From the NCBI RefSeq assembly GCF_000327385.1, contig NW_008708301.1, positions 2,148,580 to 2,212,579 of the forward strand: a stretch of DNA of 64,000 nt, in the 5' to 3' direction. The stretch comes from Lottia gigantea (lineage: Eukaryota > Mollusca > Gastropoda > Lottiidae). Below, piece after piece: positions 10,365 through 22,467 of the stretch. The translations under genes and the position numbers were made by a program. The notes below the pieces were generated by a model. That model searched no databases and had not been told where the DNA came from. It saw only the letters and a program-made list of their open reading frames with translations. Position 1 is the stretch's first letter; every line of letters begins with the position of its first letter.

Positions 10365-11230
10365 ACCCATGTCCGTACGTCCGTTCGTCCGTCGGTCCGT
10401 CCACAATTGCTCGTAAACACTCTACAAGGCACAATTCTTGACTGATTTCCACGAAACTTGGTATGGTTGTTTTTAATCACCCAAGGATGAACTCTATTGA
10501 CAATCAGAAAAATCGAAACATATTTAGATTGAGTTATTGCCCTTGTTCTTAAAACGCTCGTAAACACTTTAGACGGCACAATTCTTGACTGATTCTTGAT
10601 GAATCTTGGTGTGAGTGTTATCACCATAGGATGAACCCTATTTAAAATCGGAAAGATAAAAAAATAATTAGTATGAGTTATTGCCCCTGTTCTTGAAAAC
10701 GCGTTCAATTTTAGCTTGTAAACACTCTAAAAGGCACAATTCTTGATGGATTTTGACGAAACTTGGTGTGAGTGTTTGTTTTCACCTAAGGATGAACCCT
10801 ATTGAAAATCAGAAAAATAGCAAAATAATTGGTATGAGTTATTGTTCTTGAAAATGCGTTCAATTTGTAGCACGTAAACACTCGAGCAGGCACAATTCTT
10901 GATGGAAATTGAAATTGAACTTGGTGTGAGTGTATGTAATACCCTAAAAATGAACCCTGACGAAAATCAGAAAAATGGAAAAATGTTATTGCCCTTGTTC
11001 TTAAAAACGCGTTCAATTTTAGTCTGTTAACACTCTAAGAAGGCCCAATTCTTGACAGATTTTGATGAAACTTGGTAATATTATTCAGTATCGCCTCAAA
11101 AAGTTCAAAAGAAGTGTATGTCTGAAGGTTGAATATATCATACTGGTAATTGTTACTGTACTGCCAAATATTTTTATTTAAAATCAAAGCTACCAGTGGG
11201 CGTATATTACCTTGCCCGGCAAGCTATCTT
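10365..11230 (+). repeat. Dispersed repeat with tandem units, second large copy
   Basis: Same family as 5440-6075, here with about five units of the gtaaacactctagaaggcac / gacgaaacttggtgtgagtg / gagttattgcccttgttc cycle. It starts with gtccgtacgtccgttcgtcc and ends with ccagtgggcgtatattacct plus tgcccggcaagctatct. The 128- and 76-residue frames on the minus strand follow the repeat period and are not genes. Confidence 0.75.
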
Positions 11231-12499
11231 AATATATAGATGCTAATTTTTCTGTTCTGTATTTATGGTTCTTTTGCTCTCTTCTTTGATCAATTTTATC
11301 GTTGTAACTTATTTTAATAATAAGATTATTTTCCTGTATTTTGATATTGTATTAAAAATTTGCTTTTGTGGTATGACTTTTCTTTAAATTAAACATGTTA
11401 ACAATATTAGTTCTGCGTATATACGCCACGTGAATCGTAGACAACTTATTAGAGTGGCCGTAGGATTTACATGAGACAGTGAGTTCGAAATTCAAGGGAT
11501 TATGAGCGACAACGATTACAATTTTGAAAAAAATAAATCATTACAAGATTATAACGTGACTATCAGCAAATAGAATTCAAACTAAGTGATTTTCGCAATA
11601 GTGATGTCCTTGGAATCAATACTACTTCTTCCAATTACTTAAAGGGATAGGTTCGCCAGTTTTTTGACCAAACGTACCTTAGTCTCAGAAACGGAGCTTT
11701 TTTAAGCTTAAATCACCGCGTAAATTTGAGCCCTCATTATCTTTACTATGCATTATCTTTCACGATAGTACCCGATCATTTTAGGGTCGATCGGCTGCAT
11801 TTTTGAGAAAAGGTCGAGAACCTGAAAGTATCACCGAGCACTACCTTTTACCTTTGTGGAAGATCTGGTGCGATCGTCTCAGTCCTTAGGTCGGGTACTG
11901 AAAAAGTGATCGGCTTCTTTTGTGTTTGAGGAATAATGGAAATCCTTCAAGCGATTGACGTGATACCGATTCGCAAGTATGCGAAATTGCGCACAAGTAC
12001 TTTCCAATACGTTTTAACAAAGCCTTCAAATCACATTTATGATGATTATAATAATGAAATATAATATTTATTTAAATTCGAATTATATAGTCGAGAAAAA
12101 GGATTCAAAATGGTTGTGAACCACGTTGTGTGTTATTTTTATCCCGTATTGTGCTCATTATATGATGATTAAAATAATGACAATAATATATAGAATTGAA
12201 TAAGGCCATTTATTTTTCTAATATATGACAGAAAAATCAAAATAAGTATAACAAGAATTCAGGAATAAAACCAAGTACAAAATAAATCTAACTATTGACA
12301 TTATAAAGCTAATTAAAATATCATATGTAACAATAAACAAATATCCCCCATCCACAACAGTAAAAGGAAAGAAAAAAAGATATCTTGATCCAGTTAGAGG
12401 CCAAAACCCTTAGAAAAAGAAATTAAAAGCAAAAAATCTAAAATAATACTATGGAAATAATTCAGCAGGATACGGTTACAAATTGTTAGATAATATTTA
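11231..12499. other. Intergenic, nothing recognised
   Basis: AT-rich sequence without a coding signal. About 11640-11960 is less AT-rich and begins aaagggataggttcgccag, which may be part of a repeat, but I found no second copy in this window. Confidence 0.4.
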
Positions 12500-13080
12500 C
12501 TTAGTTAGAGTAGGTATTATAATACATTTCTTGGAAGAATTAGATGACCATCTGCCCATTTGAGCTATCTGATCTGATGACACACCATTCATGGAAGCCC
12601 AAGTGGCTGCACCTATTCAGAAACTATGTGCTTTGTAAAAACTCTTCCAATGGGCTTGTCATCTAACTGTTCATTATTTGAACAATTAAGTACAGCTCTC
12701 CATTGGGTTCTGGAATCAAAATAGAATAGCTCCTGTGTCCATATTCTTGATGATTTCCTATTGGTTGGACCCCCTTATTTAGATCAATGTCAAATTCACC
12801 TGAGTAACTTTTAAATGGTGTCTCGGGATATTGGCATACCTCTCAATCCTAAAAAAATTGTTCTTAGCGCCTATCAACAGAAGCAGTCATTAATAGGACT
12901 CTTACATTTTGCTCGTGCAGTTGTGCGCCGAGGTCGCCCGTTTTTACGTCGTCTTTTTAATCTCACTATAGGGTTGAAAAAAAAAACCCCAACCATCTCC
13001 ATCGACGTTTAAATGCTAAGGCCCGTGCAGATCTGCATGCATGGCTAAAATTTATTGAAACCTATCATTAATATTTGTTA
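12500..13080. mobile_element. DIRS-like retroelement relic
   Basis: Two fragments of tyrosine-recombinase retroelement proteins are readable. On the plus strand (about 12830-13075) is the stretch after the reverse transcriptase that reads like QSLIGLLHFARAVVRRGRPF with FNLTIGLKK after it. On the minus strand (about 12510-12690) is a tyrosine-recombinase piece with IGAATWASMNGVSSDQIAQM and GRW. The opposite orientations suggest rearrangement or two insertions. It is an old, heavily broken fossil with most of its length missing. Confidence 0.6.
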
Positions 13081-13700
13081 TCCATTATAAACCAGTGAGG
13101 TTGTGGAAAGTGGTATTAATTTATAAGCATGTTTTATGTCAGATTTTGAAAGCAATGAATCTTCCAAACGTTTTTACTAACTTAACTGCATGATCAATGG
13201 TCTGATACTGCACGAACTCGAAGAAATACCATTATGAACAGATTCATTTGTCGGGTAAGACAAATGATGAATCTAATCGCGCTTCCACATCTTGTTGATC
13301 TAAATCGCGGTCGCAATATATCGATTCAAGAGATTGACATTAAAAGTCTTTATTTTGCCATGAACTTTAATTTTATAATCCATGGGGTTTTGTTTTCCTA
13401 CAACATCAAAAGGACCAATTTCCGGGCCTTAGACGTTATAGGACATAAGTAATTACATAGATATAAATAGCATATTTTCGAAATATTTTTTCAGGTATAA
13501 TTTACAATGTTGTTTTGATAATGAAAATAGGTCCTTTACATCTGCCCCTGTAATGTTTTAAGCTATTATATTTTATTGGTTTTTAAGTGTTCCAACAACA
13601 AAGACCGCTACAAACACCTCTTGGGGATACATTTATCGATTTGAAATAACTCTGGAAAACAATTAAATTAAATTTTCTACTTATGACAGAGGTATTTCAG
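13081..13700. other. Intergenic, with a repeat remnant
   Basis: No gene is seen. About 13200-13340 (tctaatcgcgcttccacatc, ttgttgatctaaatcg) resembles about 29170-29240 and parts of 50990-51060, so it belongs to a dispersed repeat. The rest is AT-rich. Confidence 0.4.
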
Positions 13701-13701
13701 A

Positions 13702-13894
13702 TATTTCTCAAGCAGTCAAGCAACTCACATTTATATTATGCCTAAATGCTTAATCTTATTAGGTATTAGTAACGGCATTGGTTACTCAATAACACGACGT
13801 TCTTTCGTTTTAATTTACTTCAAATTCATATTGTAGTTATTTCATATTGTAGTTAATAGCGTTTTCTTTCGATTAAAAAACACAGAGTATCAAA
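13702..13894 (+). promoter_or_regulatory. PFL promoter block (PFL1 copy)
   Basis: This stretch is nearly the same as 60228-60422, upstream of PFL6: atttctcaagcagtcaagca, then ggtattagtaacggcattgg, ttactcaataacacgacg and the run to tcatattgtagttatttc. Truncated copies lie at about 45803-45857 and 52210-52262. The match ends close to the ATG in both genes. Its position and conservation suggest promoter and leader; the start site is not located. Confidence 0.6.
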
Positions 13895-14180
13895 ATGTTG
13901 GTGATATTATTGAAGTTACTAATGTTATTGAATACATGTAAAACTTGTGAAATTACTACGAAAATGTTCAAATCTTATACAAAAGATAAACTTTTATCGG
14001 GGTATTACCAGACAACTACGGCTGCTGACCAACTATCATGTACAAGTTCTTGTTTTTTCAATGAAAGATGTGTTGGATTGGCTTATCATGTATTGCGAAA
14101 AATGTGTTACTTATATGACAAAATTCAAGTTTGTTATAATTCTTTAGTCGATGTTGGTGTGAATACGTTTTTTCTAGAAG
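13895..14180 (+). CDS. PFL1 exon 1: signal peptide and PAN/apple-like module
   Basis: First of three exons (13895-14180, 21913-22119, 28681-28925) that join in phase 1 throughout to give 245 residues. Residues 1-18 are a signal peptide (LVILLKLLMLLN core). Residues 37-95 are a PAN/apple-like module with five cysteines, Cys49-x3-Cys53-x5-Cys59-x11-Cys71-x8-Cys80, and the motif GLAYHxxRKMCYLYD, typical of these adhesive modules. The whole protein is thus a secreted PAN plus F-type-lectin-like protein; a role in glycan binding, for example in immunity or mucus, is inference. The ATG has context caaaATG. The donor at 14181 is gtaagt. The exon differs from PFL6 exon 1 at only about five bases. Confidence 0.8.
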
Positions 14181-15060
14181 GTAAGTTTCGTTTCGAAGCA
14201 TGAAATCTACGATCCTGACAATAAACAATACTAATTTTATTATATTTCACCCGGGTGAAAATACAAGTTTTTAATTCAAAATTATTTTTTATAATTATAT
14301 TCGATTGTTTTTTTAATTCAAAATTGAAAAAATAAATGATGTCGTATACGAACCACCGTGAATAAATGTGAAATCCAACTAGACAAGGACATTTATCAAA
14401 AACATGCGGGTTGATTCCACTACCTTCTCATGGCTCTGAAGGCAAAGAAACGGACATTACAAATCGAATTCAGAGACTAATATCGGAGATGTCTGACACT
14501 AGGTAAGAAGTAAAGGACATTAATATTGAAGATGATGTGACGAGTTTAAAATTGGAAGTCAAAGAACCGGTCCATTGATAGCAGAGCTAAAGCTTACGCA
14601 AATGGAACCAAACGCAGTAACTTGAGTTTAACTGAAAATTTTTCCATCATTAATGCCCCTAAGCACACTTCTTTAAACAAACGTTTCGAACTTATCTCAT
14701 AGTGTAGACATGAGAGTAAGATCTACATGTCCATCTTCAGTAGGGACGCAAACTGAAAATAGTTTAGTTATCCGAAAATCGAACTATTTTAGGTTTTGTT
14801 TTAATATTTCTATTAGAAATAAGCCTGTAATGTGGAATCTTCAGAAAGTGACAATTAAAGTTCGGTGTCTCGGACTAATATAATGTATTAACAACAACAC
14901 GAAGGTGTCCCCAACGCAGACTACAATAAACGAACTTGTACCAAAGCCACGCTTTCAACACTTCCTAGCATGCCGCCATATAGTCAACAACGTGGCATGA
15001 GGTTGTAACCATCTTTTCCTCTATGTAAATCACTGTAATAAAGTTATTTTAAATACACAA
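14181..15060 (+). other. PFL1 intron 1, proximal part
   Basis: AT-rich intron sequence without a gene. About 14400-14760 carries scattered coding-like phrases (for example TNRIQRLISEMSDTR) but no long frame and no family that I recognise. It borders the BEL/Pao element. Confidence 0.4.
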
Positions 15061-18000
15061 CGTGAAGTCCTACATTCCAGTCAGTCTTGTGTAAGCCGTA
15101 GAACACAATTTGGTGCCGTGATTAGAGAAAGAATTTGGTGCCATGATTAGAGAAATACTTTAGAAACAACGCTGGATTTTGGTGATTGACTTTTACAGTG
15201 ATACATCAACAGAGAGATGGAAGATGTGAGCGTCAGTTTATACCACATGTAGGCGGCAGAAGTCAGGATTCTTTTCATCCACAGACGTTCGAAAACGCAC
15301 CATAGACAGTCAGCATCGAATTATTTAGGAAGAATTTTGGTCAACATAATCCATTTTTGTTTTTCTTTGTCTTCACGTACGTTAAAATTCACATTCAAGA
15401 TGCCAAAAGATGGCGAAACGTCAGATGTTACAGAGAACCTGTCCGAAACCCACAAACGATTCGTACGAAAACGAGCTACTTTGAGAAGTTTGTTTACGAA
15501 AGAAGATCGACGAGTGAATGCCATAATCGACAGTGAAGAGCCTGATTTAAAGACTTTATACGTTGTCAAAGACAAGCTTGTGAATGCCAAACACAGACTT
15601 CAAGAATATGATGACAAAATTCAAGATCTCCTTATTCAAATGAAAGATGATCAGAGCTCTGAATATGATTTTGAAGAATGTGATATAATATCAGATAATC
15701 ATTCATTGCTGTTAGCCCGCATTGATGATTTCCTACATGCTCTTGAAAAAACAAGTCAACTTTCTTCATTAGCCGCTACCAAATCAGCGCAGCACTCATC
15801 TGTCAAACTACCAAAGATAGTACTTCCTACATTTGATGGTGATCAACGCAAATGGTATAGCTTTTGGGATGTATTCGAAAGTGAAATTCATAGCTGTAAG
15901 GATATATCTGATGTCACAAAGTTCAACTATCTGAAAGGTCAGCTGAGTTCATCTGTCAAGAAACGTATTGAGGGTATCCAAGTCAGTAACGACAACTATG
16001 CTCTCTTGGTACAGACACTTCAGGACAATTATGGTAATCGTACTCTCATCAAAAATTCTCATTGTCTTGCTTTGGTTAACATTTTGAAACCACAGTATAA
16101 TGCTTCATCTTTAAGAGCATTTTATGATGCAGTCATTGGTGATATCCGATCTCTGGAGACATTACAGTTGTTACCTGACCATTATGGGGAATTCTACGTT
16201 CCAATTCTAATGGAAAAGCTTCCAGCTGATGTTCTAACGACAATTCTCGAGACGTATACCGATGATAATCCACTTCTTATGGAGCTGATGGACATTATAC
16301 ATGCCGAGGTCAAGAAATTGGAGCAGATCACCACCATAAGTCAACAGAAAGTCAAGACTATTTCAAGCAAGCCGACAACAGCTGTCAAACCAGAAACTCT
16401 TCCATCAGGTAGTGCAACAACCATGCCAGCTACGTCATCCACTCAGTCTTCAAGATCTTTCAAAACCAAACTTTTCAAGAGACCAGCTCGTCTTTGTCAA
16501 TTTTGTGGTGGTCAACACAACACATTCCAGTGCACACTTTCTGTCGATGATCGTGTCAAAGCTGCCAAGTCACATAATCGGTGTATGAACTGTCTTAAAG
16601 ATTCTCATTCAATTGAAAACTGTCCTTCACATTGGAGGTGCTCAATATGTAAGGAATCTCATCATACAGCAATTCATGGTTCGAATATACTACGGTCTGC
16701 GTCTACATCAGGGAAGTCACAAAGAACTGCACCTTCTGCACGGACTGGTACAACGAACGCAGCTTTTACGGGTACAGAAAGTTTAGCTGATCCATTGTCA
16801 GATGTTAGTTCTCCACAATCACAGACCTATTCTTACAAGTTACCAGAACTGCAGTCTTGCTTAGCCCCAGTATTACTGAAGACTGCTGTTGCTCCGGTAA
16901 AGAATGATCCAACTACGTTAGAAACTAACTTCTTCTTTGATGAAGGTTCAACATTGACCTATATCAAGTCACAACATGCCAGAAATCTCAGATTGGTTCC
17001 ATATGGTACTGCGTATTCTCATCGACTCTTTTGGTGGACGTTCCAATCTGTTTTATTCAAAGATGAGATTGTACAACCCATTAGCTGCAATGCATGGTCA
17101 GAATGTCTACATAAAGATCATCTGAAACAACTACGATTGGCGAACAAATTCGATCAACATTTTGATGTCCATATACTGATTGGTTTGGACTCCGTCTGGA
17201 AATTCCTTAAACCTGAAATCATTCTCGGGTTTCCGATGGTACAAGCATCCAGTTTGGGTTATCTTGTTTATGGTAGAATCTTCTGGACATGATGACGTTG
17301 AATGGATATCCACAGATCATACAGACTTTTAATTACACGACAAGGTAAACAAGTCACTGCAGATTGAATCTTTGGATATTGAACCGTTCGACGACCAGAC
17401 GGACTCTGAATTTTTAGAGAGATTCATCAAATAGAGTATCGTAACGGAACATATTACGCTCCACTACCATGGTTAGACAATCAACCAACAATACAGTCCA
17501 ATCAGCCGATTGCTCTCAGCAGATTGGAACAGGTCAAGAACAGACTCCTGAAACTTCAACTTTGGGAACCATACTCCAAAATAATTCAAGATCAACTCGA
17601 AAAGAACTATGTTGAACCAGTTCCAGATGAAGTGCCTTGGAAGGAAGCGGGTGCTCATTACTTAAGCCACCTTTTTGTTCTTCGTCCAGAGAGTGAAACA
17701 ACTCCTTTAAGAGTCGTCTATGCTGCCAATGCTGGAAGAACGTCTCTCAACGACTGTCTCCATACAGGACCTTGTTTACTTCAACCATTATTTGAACTGT
17801 TACAAAGATTTCGACTGAACAGATACGCTCTGGTTGCTGACCAGAAGGCTTTTTTGAGAATTAAGCTGTTTGAACCTGATCGTGATTATGTTAGATTCCT
17901 TTGGTATACAGATGGAGATCCAACCAAACCAATTAAAGTCTACAGATATACCTGTTTTCTTCGGTGGTTCACCATTCATATTGAACTCAACAGTTATCTA

Positions 18001-20315
18001 CCACTTGTCTAAGTATGTAGCGGATCCAGACAATTTCAAATCACAGGTTGCAGCAGATCTCAAAAGCAAACTATACTGCGACAACGTTCTAAGTGGTCAA
18101 GATGATGAATATACAGCCATCCAGTATTATCATTCAGCACGTCAGATTATGAGCGAAGCGGATATGAACCTACGTCAATGGTCAACTAATCTAGAATCGC
18201 TTCAAAATATAATCAAGCAAGATGGTACTGGATCTACGAAAGAGTATACTGCTTTACTTGGTATGGTATGGAATCATCACGAAGATACTATTTCATTCCC
18301 GAAGAAAACAATCGTTCCATTTTCACAAGATAAGTTTACCAAACGTGCAGCTTTAAGTTCGGCCTCCTCAACGTTTGATCCATTGGGATTCCTGTCTCCA
18401 GTTACTGTCAGAGCGAAGAATTTCATCTCAGTACTATGGAAGAAGAATTATGAGTGAGATACACCTCTCCCTGCTCATCTCCATCTTGAGTACCATGATA
18501 TTGCGTTGAACATCGAAGCAGCATCAACAATACGAATTCAAAGATTCGTCGACTTCGATAAAGATATACCCATACAGCTACACACGTTCTGTGATGCAAG
18601 TCCAAATGTTGCAGCTGCAAGTGTACTGTATCTCCGTCAAAAAAGATAAGGTCTGCTTGATTGCCTCCAAGTTCAAAACCGCATCTTCGAAACGTCAATA
18701 CACCGTACCAAGATGGGAACTGGTTGCTAGGGTGATTGGTTGTAGATTATCTCGATCGTTGATGGATATTATTTCCAAGGATTACAAAGTAGTTGAACAG
18801 TTCTACTGGACAGAATCTAGCATATGTCTCTCATGGTTGTCATCAACCAAGAAACTGGACATTTTTGTAAGAAATCGTCTTGATGAGATTCAACGTTTGT
18901 CAGATGTCAGAAAATGGAATCATGTCAGGTCAGAAGAAAATCCAGCTGACTTGCCATCAAGAGGTTGTACAGCAGATCAATTCATCGAATGAAGATTATG
19001 GTTTTCCGGACCCGACTGGTTGCCTTATCCTGAAAAATGGCCTGAACCTGTTATTGCTGATCCTGACGAACCAAATTCAAATGGTAACATATGTTTATCT
19101 ACTGTTGCTTCAAATGAAAGTGGTTCAAATGGTACACTTAGCCAGCTTCTTGATGTCTCCAGATACAGTTCTTATGAAAAACTGCTTCGAATAGTGGTAT
19201 ATGTTCAACGATTCATACAAAACTTAAAACAGCGTCATCTGGTTACCAGTCAGCATCGTGATATCACGCTAAGTGTTATTCCAGTTCCTTCAACAGAAGA
19301 AATTCAACGAGCTGAATTCAGCATTCTTGAAGCTCACCAAAAAGAATGTTTTCCAGTTGAACTCGCATACTTACTCAAGAAGTCAAATTCTGCAAAGACC
19401 AGGCCTCAACTAGTTCGTCAACTGTGTTTGAGACTCAACTTGGGTAACCTGATTGTCGCCCCCGGCAGACTCGAGCATGCCAAGCTCCACAAAGATGCAA
19501 AATTACCGATTCTGATATCCAGGAAGACCCATTTAACGGAACTATTGGTTAAATCAGTACATTCTTCTCAACTACATGCAGGAGTAAGCTCAATTGTCAC
19601 AGCTTTACGAAGACGTTTTTGGTTACCAGCAGCACGTAGTGAAGTATCCAGAGTTCTACGGCGATGTGTTATTTGTCGTTACCATGTTGGTAAGTCCTTC
19701 AGACTTCCTCCATCTCCAGCCTTACCAGATTTTCGTCTCAACCGCCTTAAACCATTTTCAACGGTTGGTATCGACTTTACGAGCCATCTGATGGTAAAGA
19801 ATGGCGGAAAGAAAGTCAAGTGTTACATTTGTCTATTTACATGTAGCACAACACGAAACGTAAACCTAGAAGTTGTAACTGACATGTCTACAGATCAGTT
19901 TTTGCAGGCATTTCGCAGACACACCACTATGTATGGTATTCCCAGTTTGATACTTTGTGACAACGCTGCCACGTTCCTGAAAGCTGATGAAGAAATAACC
20001 AAGCTTTTTAACTGTTTGGATAAACCAGCTGTACAGAATCATCTTACCAACAACAAAGTTATCTACATGAGGCACATTCCTGCAAAATCTCCTCACTGGG
20101 GTGGAATGTATGAACGGTTGATTGGTGTGGTGAAAATGGTAATCAAGAAGGTGTTACGTAGAGCGCTCATAGATCTGAATGAAATGCAGACACTTGTTAA
20201 AGAGGTACAGTCTGTTGTGAACGACAGACCACTCACATACGTATCAACGAGTGTTGAAGATCCGGAACCAATTACTGGAAACTTTGCTTGCGGTAGTGGG
20301 AAGGCAGTGTTGTAG
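15061..20315 (+). mobile_element. BEL/Pao LTR retrotransposon, broken
   Basis: A fossil element inside PFL1 intron 1, in the gene's orientation. Parts in order: a possible LTR edge and primer-site region near 15060-15140; a Gag-like region of the DUF1759 type (FDGDQRKWYSFWDVFESEIH); zinc knuckles (CxxC..H..C); an aspartic-protease region (FFDEGSTLTYI); the Pao-type reverse transcriptase; RNase H; and an integrase with an HHCC-like region and a catalytic core that ends in HWGGMYERLIGVVK. It is broken in several places (about four). Most of it can still be aligned by eye, so it is probably of moderate age. I recognised no matching pair of LTRs. Confidence 0.85.
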
Positions 20316-20689
20316 AGAATTTGTTTTCATTTGTGTCCTATGAGGATTTAAAAGAATCAAGGTGCCTTGACTTCCTTCTACAGGCCATTCCAGCGATCCA
20401 CTACTGTATAGATGACAAAGTTGCTTTTTATTGCTGTACGGCAGAAGTTCCTCTTCAACTTTAAATTCTAGAATTTGTCCTGTTTTGTATTCTGGACTGT
20501 ATTTAAAACCTCTTGCGCATTTATCAAGTATTTCCTCATAATCTAATTTTTTTCAATTTAGGGGTGGGTTTTGTTCTTCTTCTCAATACCCATGTTTTTT
20601 GTAGACGGTGTGCTCATGCTATATTACAGTATTCTAAATAGGAATCACAGTCTAGGAAATGGTAAGATCTCCTAATCAGACTTGTTTAC

Positions 20690-21600
20690 TTGTCCTTAAA
20701 TATATATCGAGAACTTTTGCGTCGGGTCTATGTTCCTTGGTCTGTTTCTTCCAGGGTTATCTCTTTGGGTCATTCTCATTTTGTACGGATCGTGTGGTTT
20801 TCTATTTCCAAAGTAGATGGTTTTATATTTGGATGCGTTTAAACGTAAGTTGTTTTTATTGCTGTTCTATGATTCTAGAGAAATAAGACCTTTTTATATG
20901 CCATTGGTTTCCATTAAATCGTACGAGATCCATTTTAGAACGTTACCATTGCTGTCTAACTTTCTCAATAGCTTTTCGTGTGGTACCGAGACGAACGTTT
21001 TGGAGACGTCGAGGTAAACTATATCCACTGGTGTTGCTGAAGACACATAAAAATCCGTACAAGCAAGACAATTCCGTTAATCAAAATTTATGTCTGATAC
21101 ATAATTGAGGTTGCTTACAGGCCTGTAGTTGTTAAGAAAATTGGGAGTTAATGTTCTTTTACATATCAATGGTCTTATGACTGCTTCTTTCAGTTAATCT
21201 GGGAAAATGTCTGTCTTAAAGGATGGATTTACAATATTGGAGTGATGAAAATATCAATAATATCTTTTAGAAGCCATGTTGGTAATGGATCAAGTTCACA
21301 AATTTTTTTTTGATTTGGTTGATGTTAATAGTCAATTTATCTTCGGTGTACGGTTGAAACGTGGAAAGAGTGGGTGTTATATTGTTAGTCGATGGACGTA
21401 CCTGTGAGCTCTATTATGATGTTATGTTGTCTTATTTTCAAGATCCTGTCGTTGAAGTACTGATTGAATCTTTGAGCCACAGTAGATGCCGATTCATGTC
21501 CAGGAAGAATGTTGTTAGGCCCACTGTTAGAATTTACTATTAGTTAATCAACTATTCTATATAATTGTCTTGGATTTGGGGTCAATTATGATATCTGGTT
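20690..21600 (-). mobile_element. LINE relic (CR1/L2/Jockey-type reverse transcriptase)
   Basis: Read on the minus strand, pieces of a non-LTR reverse transcriptase are visible: ESASTVAQRFNQYF near 21500, CELDPLPTWLLKDI near 21290, then FLTTTGL/ATSIMYQ near 21110 (the NYRPVSNLS region), and VYLDVSKTFVSVPHEKLLRK near 20980 (motif A region, here SKTFVSV for SKAFDSV). Stops and shifts are frequent and some of the domain between the pieces is missing. It lies in PFL1 intron 1 downstream of the BEL/Pao element. Confidence 0.7.
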
Positions 21601-21912
21601 CAGGCCCGTAGCTAGATTCAAAATCTTCAGCTTATATTTGAAAGATAAACATTTATCAGAAATGACTACGTTGATAGAAAACATATTTATGAGTACATAT
21701 TATCAATTATATTATATTGAAGCCAGCGTGGTAACATTATAAAATTTATATTTTCATCCAGTTTTTCTAAAATGAAAAACAAAAACACTTGATTTATCTG
21801 TCTTTTGATTTGAAATAAGAGTATTTGGTAATGTATGATATTAGCTAATATTGAGCAAATATAATTTGATTTTAGCCGTTGAATTATAGAGACAATGGAT
21901 GTTTTATTTCAG
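21601..21912 (+). other. PFL1 intron 1, distal end
   Basis: AT-rich intron sequence leading to the acceptor tttatttcag at 21912. No gene is seen. Confidence 0.5.
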
Positions 21913-22119
21913 GAACTTTTGTAGAGAACATTGCTTTAAATAAACCTGTTAATAGTAGCAGTATGTTGAAAAACAAATTCGCACCATGTAATGCCGTTGA
22001 CGGACGGTTAACGGAAATGGTTCATACCCAGAATTCTGACATAGAATGGTGGTGTGTTGATTTAGAGAAAATATACAATTTTCAATCCGTCGTTCTATAC
22101 AATAGAGATGGTGACGTAG
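21913..22119 (+). CDS. PFL1 exon 2: first half of F-type-lectin-like domain
   Basis: 207 nt, phase 1 at both ends, encoding residues 97-164. ENIALNKPVNSSS is the start of an FTP/F5-8C fold, followed by NAVDGRL and IEWWCVDLEKIYNFQSVVLY. His133 and Arg160 are separated by exactly 26 residues, as in the fucose-binding motif HX26RXD of F-type lectins; the Asp of that motif is shifted (RDGD). The usual WWRVDL is WWCVDL here, and this Cys is kept in every paralogue of the window. The donor gtaagt follows at 22120. The domain is completed by exon 3, 6.5 kb downstream. Confidence 0.8.
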
Positions 22120-22467
22120 GTAAGTACATCTATGTCAAACTTGTAATGGAAATTTAAGCCAAAGAAATTATCAACTGTACCATACTTTGTCTTAAAAGTC
22201 AATTTTATATATGCCTATGTAAATGTAGCGAGAATGTCATTCCGGTTGCGCTAACGACACTAAAGGGCCTGTCACACCTTGACGATTTAGTCAGCGTAAG
22301 CGGGTGCAACAAAATTTTTCTAAAACGCTGAACTATCGACGTATCTTTTTTATATTTAAATTTTGGGCGTATTCCTAGTGTATTTACAATATATTGCACG
22401 TATACAAAACGTGATATTAACCTACAGAGAACGCTTTAAAAACTTATAGATAACTTATACCAACGAC
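22120..22467 (+). other. PFL1 intron 2, proximal part with MITE-like relic
   Basis: No gene. About 22255-22420 resembles, inverted, the repeat at 9800-10110 (cctgtcacacc, gacgattt, gtcagcgta, aaaacgctg). The direct repeat ttataccaacgac at 22455-22467 recurs at 25119-25131 and brackets the Penelope-like element. Confidence 0.45.

Noticed and set aside
10322-11016. Minus-strand frames of 128 and 76 codons
   Set aside because: They follow the period of the dispersed repeat and repeat their own residues (HTNYF, IFNRVHP, SRIVP); not a protein family.
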